From positions 1 to 64,000 of the forward strand of contig NZ_JAUXXP010000051.1 in the NCBI RefSeq assembly GCF_030684895.1: a stretch of 64,000 bases of DNA, written 5' to 3'. The DNA comes from Pseudomonas sp. (GTDB taxonomy: Bacteria > Pseudomonadota > Gammaproteobacteria > Pseudomonadales > Pseudomonadaceae). Position 1 is the stretch's first letter, and every line of letters begins with the position of its first letter. A program made the position numbers and the translations under genes. The notes beneath the pieces were generated by a model. That model saw only the letters and a program-made list of their open reading frames with translations, ran no database searches and was not told the origin of the DNA. Positions 57,134 to 64,000 of the stretch are shown here, piece by piece.

Positions 57134-57832
57134 GTGAATAAGTGGTTGATTCCAGCTGTAACGGCTTCGTTGTTGTTGGCCGGCTGTAGCAGCGTGCCGC
57201 GCGGCTCGATTCCTGTCGTTGAGGGTGGTAGTGCGGTCGCTGGCGCGCAGTCGGGTACGTCGGGCGGTTATGGCGCTCCAGCCGCACAGCCTCAGGCCTT
57301 GCCGGAAGACTCCGGTGTGGTGGTGATGGTGCCCGGCGGTGGCGGTAGTTCCGCGCCGATTCAGTCGTTCCCGGCAAGCAGTGCGCCGTTGGATACAGGC
57401 ACTACTTCGCAGCCGTGGAGTGCTACACCACCTGCCACAACCCAAGGTGGCTATGTTGCCCCGGCACCCAGTGGCATCCCAAGCGGTGGTTTGGCCATGG
57501 ATGAGCAACTGGATGGTCCGGTTCTGGCCTTGTTGACTACGGCTCAGCAGCAGCAGGGCGGTGGCGATTTGAATGGCGCCGCCTCCAGCCTGGAACGCGC
57601 CCAGCGTATTGCCCCGCGTGAACCGCAGGTGCTCTACAAGCTTGCCGAAGTACGTTTAGCTCAAGGTGATGCCGCGCAGGCCGAACAGTTCGCCCGTCGT
57701 GGTCTGAGCTATGCCAGTGGTCGTCCAGCCTTGCAGGCCAGCCTGTGGAACCTGATTGCCCAGGCTCGTGAACGCCAAGGTGATGCTGCGGGTGCCGCCC
57801 AGGCCCGCGAGCAGGCGCGAGTCAGCCTCTGA
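57134..57832 (+). CDS. Tetratricopeptide lipoprotein downstream of mrcB
   Basis: Lipoprotein of 232 residues. MNKWLIPAVTASLLLAGC is the signal with the acylated Cys at 18; the start is GTG 57134 with AAGAGGG upstream. A low-complexity Gly/Ser/Pro region (residues about 30-130) separates it from a TPR pair near the C-terminus: DLNGAASSLERAQRIAPREPQVLYKLAEVRLAQGDAAQAEQFARRGLSYASGRPALQASLWNLIAQARERQGDAAGAAQAREQARVSL. It is probably in the mrcB operon and may help place PBP1b or its activators; this is inference from position. It overlaps yqcC by one base (TGATG). Confidence 0.85.
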   Translation: MNKWLIPAVTASLLLAGCSSVPRGSIPVVEGGSAVAGAQSGTSGGYGAPAAQPQALPEDSGVVVMVPGGGGSSAPIQSFPASSAPLDTGTTSQPWSATPPATTQGGYVAPAPSGIPSGGLAMDEQLDGPVLALLTTAQQQQGGGDLNGAASSLERAQRIAPREPQVLYKLAEVRLAQGDAAQAEQFARRGLSYASGRPALQASLWNLIAQARERQGDAAGAAQAREQARVSL

Positions 57833-58161
57833 TGGATGCGCGCGTGCCTGCGGTGGCGGAGCAGCTGCTGCTCATCGAACGAGAGCTGCGTGTGCAAGGT
57901 TGGTGGGATGCGCAGGCGCCCAGTGCGCAGGCGCTAGCCAGCCAGCAGCCGTTCTGTGTTGATACGCTGGCGTTCGAGCAGTGGCTGCAGTGGATATTTC
58001 TACCGAGGATGAAGCAGGTGCTGGAAGCAGGGGCGGCGTTGCCCAGTGTTTCCGGGATTCAGCCGATGGCCGAGCAGGTGTATGGCGGTCAGGCCAAGAA
58101 GGCCAGAGAGCTGATCAAATTGTTGGGTGAGTTCGATCAGCTGATTGTGGGCGCGAGCTAA
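57832..58161 (+). CDS. YqcC-family protein
   Basis: 109 residues of the YqcC family: VPAVAEQLLLIERELRVQGWWDAQAPSAQALASQQPFCVDTLAFEQWLQWIFLPRMKQVLEAGAALPSVSGIQPMAEQVY. Function is unknown, and the sequence predicts a helical cytoplasmic protein. The ATG at 57832 overlaps the TGA of the TPR lipoprotein. It is the third gene in the mrcB run. It converges with the DUF4124 gene, which ends 16 bases away. Confidence 0.9.
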   Translation: MDARVPAVAEQLLLIERELRVQGWWDAQAPSAQALASQQPFCVDTLAFEQWLQWIFLPRMKQVLEAGAALPSVSGIQPMAEQVYGGQAKKARELIKLLGEFDQLIVGAS

Positions 58162-58176
58162 GTCGCGCTCACGGAT

Positions 58177-58620
58177 TTACTTGCAGTTTTCGGCGATCGC
58201 CTTCTGCGCTTCGTCGATACGGCTTTGGCGCTCTTCTTCGCTTAGGCGACGCACCTCACCGTCTACATCCACGCGTACGCGCGGATTATTCTGCAATTGT
58301 GCGAGGTTAGTGCGCACATCTGCGCAGAACTTTTTACGTTCCACTTCTTTGGCCGCGACGTCCTGTTTGACCTTCTCATCGATGGCTGCTTGCTCGGGGT
58401 CAGCGATGCTCTCGAAGGTCGGTGCCGCTTTCTTTTCCTCTGCAGCAGCAGGCTTGGGCGGTGGTGTTGCGGTGTTGATGCTGGTGGCGTCTTGGCCTTG
58501 TGGCGGCTGTGCGCTGAAGTGCGTTACGCCTTGGGCGTCGACCCACTTGTAAACCTGGCTGGCCATGGCGGTGGCGCTCATGGCGAGCAGCAAGCTGCTG
58601 GTGATGATCATGCGGCGCAT
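58177..58620 (-). CDS. DUF4124 secreted protein
   Basis: Exported protein of 147 residues. A signal peptide (MRRMIITSSLLLAMSATAMA) is followed directly by the DUF4124 core SQVYKWVDAQGVTHFSAQPPQGQDATSI. The rest is a coiled-coil-like charged segment (AIDEKVKQDVAAKEVERKKFCADVRTNLAQLQNNPRVRVDVDGEVRRLSEEERQSRIDEAQKAIAENCK) with two cysteines. DUF4124 proteins are periplasmic and of unknown role. It stands alone on this strand. Confidence 0.88.
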   Translation of the reverse strand: MRRMIITSSLLLAMSATAMASQVYKWVDAQGVTHFSAQPPQGQDATSINTATPPPKPAAAEEKKAAPTFESIADPEQAAIDEKVKQDVAAKEVERKKFCADVRTNLAQLQNNPRVRVDVDGEVRRLSEEERQSRIDEAQKAIAENCK

Positions 58621-59027
58621 GCGGTTTCCTTATATTGAGCTGCGGTGCCTGCTGACTACTATAACCAAAATGTTCGAATCGTCATCCTGCGCTGCGTCAC
58701 AGCAGAAGATTGCAGATTCAATCACGGATTGCTTGACTTGGCAGCGCCGAATCTCAACAATTCCACGCTCGCTGTAGTGGAGTCCGCCGCAAGCAGGCTT
58801 TAGCTCAGTAGACATGAGGTGCACACCCGCGCCGACCTGTTACACCCGCAACGCGTTACCTCGCGCTGGGTGGGAAGACCCCGCAACACTTTGGGGTATT
58901 CCCAATACTTGCTCAGTTGTAGCTGACGTAGTCGGCGACCACCGTCGCTCATGCTCTGCTGACAGTAAACCTATCTTAGGCCGTCCTCCTTGTTGGGCGG
59001 TTTTCTGGCGTTTTAGAGGTGAACAAC
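58621..59027. other. Intergenic region upstream of ilvI with attenuator-like hairpin
   Basis: 407-base gap. Near its right end (58981-59004) a small stem CCGTCC / GGGCGG followed by TTTT lies 24 bases before the ilvI start codon. No leader peptide with runs of Leu, Val or Ile is visible. The rest holds the promoters for ilvI and the DUF4124 gene but no gene that I can support. Confidence 0.4.
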
Positions 59028-60752
59028 GTGGAGCTTTTATCCGGCGCTGAAATGGTCGTCCGCTTTTTGCGTGACGAAGGCGTTAAGAACATCTATGGGT
59101 ACCCAGGCGGTGCTCTTCTACACATCTACGATGCCCTGTTCAAAGAACCGGAAGTGCAGCACATCCTGGTTCGTCACGAGCAAGCGGCAACCCATATGGC
59201 TGACGGCTATGCCCGCGCCACCGGTAAAGCCGGTGTGGTGCTGGTAACCTCGGGTCCTGGCGCAACCAATGCCATTACCGGTATTGCCACTGCCTATATG
59301 GACTCCATTCCGATGGTGGTGTTGTCCGGTCAAGTGCCAAGCACCATGGTCGGTACTGATGCTTTCCAGGAAACCGACATGATCGGTATCTCCCGGCCGA
59401 TCGTGAAGCATAGCTTTATGATCAAGCACGCCTCGGAGATCCCGGAAGTCCTGAAGAAAGCCTTCTATCTGGCGCAATCCGGCCGTCCAGGTCCGGTGGT
59501 CGTGGATATTCCGAAGGACATGACCAACCCGGCTGAAAAGTTCGAGTACGTCTATCCGAAGAAGGTCAAGCTGCGCTCCTACAGCCCGGCGCTGCGCGGT
59601 CACTCTGGGCAGATCCGCAAGGCGGCCGAGCTGCTGTTGACGGCCAAGCGTCCAGTCATCTACTCCGGTGGTGGCGTGATCATGGGCGGTGCTGCAGCGC
59701 CGCTGACTGAGCTGGCGCAGATGCTCAACCTGCCAGTCACCAACACCCTGATGGGCTTGGGCGGCTATCCAGGCACAGATCGCCAGTTCCTCGGCATGCT
59801 CGGTATGCACGGTAGCTACACCGCCAACCTGGCCATGCACCACGCCGATGTGATCCTGGCGGTGGGCGCGCGCTTCGATGACCGGGTGATCAACGGCGCG
59901 AGCAAGTTCTGTCCGAACGCCAAGATCATTCACGTCGATATCGACCCGGCCTCTATCTCCAAGACCATCAAGGCCGACATCCCTATCGTTGGCCCGGTGG
60001 ATAGCGTGATGAGCGAGATGGTCGCGATCCTTAAAGAGATCGGCGAGCAGCTGAACAAAGACGCACTGGCGAGCTGGTGGAAACAGATTGAAGAGTGGCG
60101 CGGTGGTCGCATCATGTTCCCTTACGACAAGGGCGACGGCAGCATCATCAAGCCGCAAACCGTGATCGAGACGCTGTCCGAAGTCACCGGTGGCGACGCG
60201 TTTGTGACCTCTGATGTGGGTCAGCACCAGATGTTCGCGGCCCAGTACTACCGCTTCAACAAGCCGAACCGTTGGATCAACTCCGGCGGCCTGGGCACCA
60301 TGGGCTTTGGTTTCCCTGCGGCCATGGGCGTCAAGCTGAGCTTCCCGGATGACGAAGTTGCCTGCGTAACCGGCGAAGGCAGCATCCAGATGAACATTCA
60401 GGAACTGTCGACCTGCCTGCAGTACGGTTTGCCGGTGAAAATCGTCAACCTGAACAACGGTGCGCTGGGTATGGTGCGTCAGTGGCAGGACATGAACTAC
60501 GGTAGCCGTCACTCGCATTCCTATATGGAATCGTTGCCGGACTTCGTCAAGCTGGCCGAGGCCTATGGCCATGTCGGCATGCGCATCACTGATCTGAAGG
60601 ATCTGAAACCGAAGATGGAGGAAGCCTTCGCGATGAAAGATCGCCTGGTGTTCCTCGATATCCAGGTTGATACCAGTGAGCACGTCTACCCGATGCAGAT
60701 CAAAGACGGTGCAATGCGCGATATGTGGCTGAGCAAGACGGAGCGTACCTAA
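59028..60752 (+). CDS. ilvI: Acetolactate synthase large subunit
   Basis: Thiamine-diphosphate enzyme of 574 residues, normal length. It condenses two pyruvates (or pyruvate and 2-oxobutyrate) for valine, leucine and isoleucine synthesis, together with IlvH. The catalytic Glu is in [21 protein letters not shown]. The FAD-binding middle ([31 protein letters not shown]) and the ThDP motif ([31 protein letters not shown]) follow. I use GTG 59028 (MELLSGAEM), which has AGAGG at the right distance; a GTG at 59019 overlaps that site. Confidence 0.96.
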   Translation: MELLSGAEMVVRFLRDEGVKNIYGYPGGALLHIYDALFKEPEVQHILVRHEQAATHMADGYARATGKAGVVLVTSGPGATNAITGIATAYMDSIPMVVLSGQVPSTMVGTDAFQETDMIGISRPIVKHSFMIKHASEIPEVLKKAFYLAQSGRPGPVVVDIPKDMTNPAEKFEYVYPKKVKLRSYSPALRGHSGQIRKAAELLLTAKRPVIYSGGGVIMGGAAAPLTELAQMLNLPVTNTLMGLGGYPGTDRQFLGMLGMHGSYTANLAMHHADVILAVGARFDDRVINGASKFCPNAKIIHVDIDPASISKTIKADIPIVGPVDSVMSEMVAILKEIGEQLNKDALASWWKQIEEWRGGRIMFPYDKGDGSIIKPQTVIETLSEVTGGDAFVTSDVGQHQMFAAQYYRFNKPNRWINSGGLGTMGFGFPAAMGVKLSFPDDEVACVTGEGSIQMNIQELSTCLQYGLPVKIVNLNNGALGMVRQWQDMNYGSRHSHSYMESLPDFVKLAEAYGHVGMRITDLKDLKPKMEEAFAMKDRLVFLDIQVDTSEHVYPMQIKDGAMRDMWLSKTERT

Positions 60753-60754
60753 TC

Positions 60755-61246
60755 ATGCGACACATTATTTCCCTGCTGCTGGAAAACGAGCCCGGCGCAT
60801 TGTCCCGCGTGGTGGGCCTGTTCTCGCAGCGCAACTACAACATCGAAAGCCTGACCGTGGCGCCGACTGAAGACCCGACTCTGTCGCGTCTGACGCTGAC
60901 CACTGTTGGGCATGATGAAGTCATCGAGCAGATCACCAAAAACCTCAACAAGCTGGTCGAGGTGGTCAAACTGGTCGACCTGTCGGAAAGCGCTCACGTC
61001 GAGCGCGAGCTGATGCTGGTTAAGGTCAAGGCTACCGGCGCTCAACGTGCTGAAGTCAAACGTACCACCGACATCTTCCGTGGGCAGATCGTCGATGTGA
61101 CCAGCAGCGTTTACACCATTCAACTGGCCGGCACGAGCGACAAGCTGGACAGCTTTATCCAGGCCATCGGCACCGCGTCGATTCTAGAAACCGTACGCAG
61201 TGGCGTTACCGGTATTGCCCGTGGCGACAAGGTGCTGAGCATCTGA
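60755..61246 (+). CDS. ilvH: Acetolactate synthase small subunit
   Basis: Regulatory subunit of 163 residues that activates IlvI and gives feedback inhibition by valine. The N-terminal ACT domain is HIISLLLENEPGALSRVVGLFSQRNYNIESLTVAPTEDPTLSRLTL. The second half (ELMLVKVKATGAQRAEVKRTTDIFRGQIVDVTSSVYTIQLAGTSDKLDSFIQAI) is the ALS_ss C-terminal domain. The ATG at 60755 is two bases after the ilvI stop. A strong terminator follows the stop codon at 61246. Confidence 0.96.
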   Translation: MRHIISLLLENEPGALSRVVGLFSQRNYNIESLTVAPTEDPTLSRLTLTTVGHDEVIEQITKNLNKLVEVVKLVDLSESAHVERELMLVKVKATGAQRAEVKRTTDIFRGQIVDVTSSVYTIQLAGTSDKLDSFIQAIGTASILETVRSGVTGIARGDKVLSI

Positions 61247-61267
61247 TTGCGTTGTACTGATTAAACG

Positions 61268-61303
61268 AAAAGCCCTCGGGAGAATATCTCCTGAGGGCTT
61301 TTT
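61268..61303. terminator. Rho-independent terminator after ilvH
   Basis: Stem AAAAGCCCTCGGGAG / CTCCTGAGGGCTTTTT with a short loop, 21 bases after the ilvH stop and 32 before the end of the converging ilvY gene. T-runs on both sides suggest it works in both directions. Confidence 0.9.
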
Positions 61304-61335
61304 GCGTTTTGGGGTAAATGCCTCTTCTCCGGCGT

Positions 61336-62217
61336 TTAGCGTTGGCGATTCCAGAAGGCGTTGATCAGCGGATCTTTAAGGCGCTTCTCCAGCGCGAACA
61401 GGCCGATGTCGTAGGCCGTCAGCGGTGGCTGAATATCGTAGATGCGGATGCGTGCGGTCAGCGGGCTGTTGTCGAGGACGATTTGCGGAACCACGCCAAT
61501 ACCAAAACCCAGGCTGACCATGCTGACGATGGCTTCGTTACCGCTCACCTGGGCATAAATGCGCGGTTTAATATTGTGGCTCTTCAGCCATAGATCGGTG
61601 CGGGTGCGGGCTAGGCCTTCTTCCGAGAGGATCATCGGCACATCTCGCCAGCTCTCCGCTGTGGGATGTCTAAGCTGCTCTTCGCTCAATAGCTGAGGCG
61701 ACTGCGGGCCGATAAAGCACAGCGCTGAGCGGGCTATCGGTTGAAATTCGATGCCGGCCGGTAAGCTGTCGGGGCGGGCGCCGATGGCCAGGTCTTCCAG
61801 TCCTTCTTGCACGCGCTCTACGGCTTTGGCCGGGTCGCCGGTGTGCAGCTTCATTTCAATGCGTGGGTAGTCCTGGCGAAAGCTGCTCAATATGTCATAG
61901 AGGAAGCTGTAGCTAGCGGTTACCGAGCAATACAGGGATAGCTCGCCGTGGAGGATCAGCTGGTCCTGCTTAAAGGTCTGACGGATGGCTTGCCAGCCAT
62001 TCATGACCTCACTCGCATACTCGCGGAACTGTTGTCCTTCGCGGGTCAGGCGCACTGAGCGGTTGTCGCGCAGAAACAGCGGTGCGCCTAGTTCATCCTC
62101 TAGCTGCTTGATGCTGCGGCTTAGTGCTGAAGGGCTGACATGCAGCTCGCGGCTGGTTTTGCCAAAGTGCAGGTTGTCAGCGAGCGAAAGGAAAAGCCGC
62201 AGAGCGTGGCTGTCCAT
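61336..62217 (-). CDS. ilvY: LysR-family activator IlvY
   Basis: LysR regulator of about 293 residues. The N-terminal helix-turn-helix is ALRLFLSLADNLHFGKTSRELHVSPSALSRSIKQLEDELGAPLFLRDNRSVRLTREG. The co-inducer domain (GELSLYCSVTASYSFLYDILSSFRQDYPRIEMKLHTGDPAKAVERVQEG, YAQVSGNEAIVSMVSLGFGIGVVPQIVLDNSP, PLINAFWNRQR) matches E. coli IlvY along most of its length. In E. coli IlvY activates ilvC when acetolactate or acetohydroxybutyrate builds up. It diverges from ilvC with an operator-like palindrome between. In P. aeruginosa ilvH and ilvC are neighbours; here ilvY separates them. I use ATG 62217; GTG 62229 is possible. Confidence 0.9.
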   Translation of the reverse strand: MDSHALRLFLSLADNLHFGKTSRELHVSPSALSRSIKQLEDELGAPLFLRDNRSVRLTREGQQFREYASEVMNGWQAIRQTFKQDQLILHGELSLYCSVTASYSFLYDILSSFRQDYPRIEMKLHTGDPAKAVERVQEGLEDLAIGARPDSLPAGIEFQPIARSALCFIGPQSPQLLSEEQLRHPTAESWRDVPMILSEEGLARTRTDLWLKSHNIKPRIYAQVSGNEAIVSMVSLGFGIGVVPQIVLDNSPLTARIRIYDIQPPLTAYDIGLFALEKRLKDPLINAFWNRQR

Positions 62218-62245
62218 AGTGCGTTTCACTTATCGGCATGTTGTG

Positions 62246-62269
62246 TTGCAAATATATCATTTTACGCAA
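62246..62269. promoter_or_regulatory. IlvY operator-like palindrome
   Basis: TTGCA-N14-CGCAA between the divergent ilvY and ilvC starts; TTGC/GCAA arms are of the kind bound by IlvY. It sits 29 bases upstream of the ilvY ATG and 75 upstream of ilvC. Confidence 0.6.
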
Positions 62270-62286
62270 TGGGGCGGATCACTTAA

Positions 62287-63360
<1,074 letters not shown>

Positions 63361-63380
63361 GGTTTACGACGTAAGAAAAG

Positions 63381-63403
63381 ACGCGGCCCAGGCCGCGTTT
63401 TTT
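63381..63403 (+). terminator. Rho-independent terminator of ilvC
   Basis: Stem ACGCGGCC / GGCCGCGT with a two-base loop and six T's, 21 bases after the ilvC stop. Confidence 0.92.
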
Positions 63404-63515
63404 CATGGTGCGGCAAGGCTTCTGGTATAAAGCCTGGGTGTTGTATGGGCGCTGCCGTGAACCGTTGTTGTCAGCGCCTGTCGAAATTCTCCAAATCCGT
63501 TGCAAGGTGTTGTTC

Positions 63516-64000
63516 ATGAATGAACGTCCAGATGAGCCGCAGTCTCCCGCCGACGCCGAAAGTTTGCTGCCAATCGATGAGCATATAGAAGAGGGGCATG
63601 ACGCCGAAGGGCGCAAGGTCCGTCATCGCGGTATTTATCTGCTACCCAACCTGTTTACCACGGCGAACCTGTTTGCTGGGTTCTACGCCATCATCAATGC
63701 CATGAACGGCAACTTCTATGTGGCAGCTGCCGCTGTGTTTGTGGCCATGGTGCTGGATGGTCTGGATGGGCGCGTGGCCCGTCTGACCAATACCCAAAGC
63801 GCCTTTGGCGCCGAGTATGACTCGCTGTCCGATATGGTCGCCTTTGGTGTGGCGCCTGCCTTGCTCGCGTTCGAGTGGGCGCTGGGTAGCATGGGTAAGG
63901 TCGGCTGGATGGTTGCCTTCATCTATGTGGCCGGTGCAGCGCTGCGTTTGGCGCGCTTCAATACACAGATCGGCAGCGTCGATAAGCGCTACTTTATTGG
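63516..64000 (+). CDS. pssA: Phosphatidylserine synthase, N-terminal part (runs off the window)
   Basis: Partial CDP-alcohol phosphatidyltransferase, 161 complete codons in the window. It should make phosphatidylserine from CDP-diacylglycerol and serine at the inner membrane. After a polar start (MNERPDEPQSPADAESLLPIDEHIEE) come the first membrane helices (GIYLLPNLFTTANLFAGFYAIINAM, FYVAAAAVFVAMVLDGLDGRVARL). The catalytic motif DG-x2-AR-x8-G-x3-D-x3-D appears in DGLDGRVARLTNTQSAFGAEYDSLSD. The ATG at 63516 follows CAAGG. In P. aeruginosa pssA is also directly downstream of ilvC. Confidence 0.93.
   Translation, partial: MNERPDEPQSPADAESLLPIDEHIEEGHDAEGRKVRHRGIYLLPNLFTTANLFAGFYAIINAMNGNFYVAAAAVFVAMVLDGLDGRVARLTNTQSAFGAEYDSLSDMVAFGVAPALLAFEWALGSMGKVGWMVAFIYVAGAALRLARFNTQIGSVDKRYFI

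Noticed and set aside
58814..59050. Plus-strand frame of 78 residues before ilvI, considered as an attenuation leader.
   Set aside because: It has no run of Leu, Val or Ile codons beyond chance, runs into ilvI in another frame and has no clear ribosome site.

Overview
The window looks like a chromosomal segment of a Pseudomonas (sensu lato). The DNA is GC-rich, most genes have Shine-Dalgarno sites of the AAGGA/GGAG kind, and several blocks follow gene orders known from P. aeruginosa: acs-pgi-panC-panB-folK-pcnB-crcZ-cbrB-cbrA, ureG-ureF-ureE-desT-desC-desB, heme uptake-prrF-cbpA, and mrcB...ilvI-ilvH...ilvC-pssA. I cannot name the species. No phage, insertion sequence, CRISPR array, tRNA or rRNA was seen.

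Layout. 1-5.3 kb (minus): three tandem DUF2845 secreted proteins, a large AsmA/DUF748-type envelope protein and a SAM methyltransferase. 5.3-5.8 kb: a small secreted protein made of exactly ten 13-residue repeats. 6-15.8 kb (minus): thiolase, MpaB-type oxygenase, acs, pgi, panC, panB, folK, pcnB; panD is not at its P. aeruginosa position between panC and pgi. 15.9-21.2 kb (minus): the carbon/nitrogen control module, with the sRNA CrcZ, its sigma-54 promoter and a CbrB-type upstream site, then cbrB, cbrA and a 58-residue CbrX-like membrane protein. 21.4-23.7 kb (plus): a beta-helix lipoprotein and a diheme cytochrome. 23.9-30.6 kb (plus): a transglutaminase/DUF2126, ATP-grasp/alpha-E, transglutaminase cluster of unknown product.

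30.6-33.3 kb (minus): DUF808 membrane protein and a glycerophosphodiesterase, separated by an 850-base non-coding stretch that carries a dense cluster of DnaA-box-like sequences. 33.5-36 kb (minus): hupE/ureJ, ureG, ureF, ureE. 36.1-39.2 kb: the regulator DesT diverging from desC-desB, with two DesT-type operators. 39-41.6 kb: intergenic inverted-repeat elements, a methyltransferase, a lipase and a Rieske protein. 41.7-50.9 kb: a Fur-controlled heme acquisition locus (TonB-dependent receptor divergent from tonB-hemS-exbB-exbD-hmuTUV-chaN and a SnoaL-like gene). 50.9-51.04 kb (minus): one PrrF sRNA gene with a Fur box, next to cbpA. 52-54.7 kb (minus): a TfoX C-terminal protein, a decayed methyltransferase remnant, a pentapeptide-repeat protein and a kinase-like/ATPase fusion. 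54.8-58.6 kb: mrcB (PBP1b), a repeat-containing lipoprotein, yqcC, and a DUF4124 gene on the other strand. 59-64 kb: ilvI-ilvH, divergent ilvY/ilvC and the start of pssA.

Two global regulatory RNAs (CrcZ and PrrF) can be read with their promoters and neighbouring regulators. The least explained parts are the 13-residue repeat protein, the transglutaminase/ATP-grasp cluster and the DnaA-box cluster. All family assignments are from recognition by eye; no database search was run.
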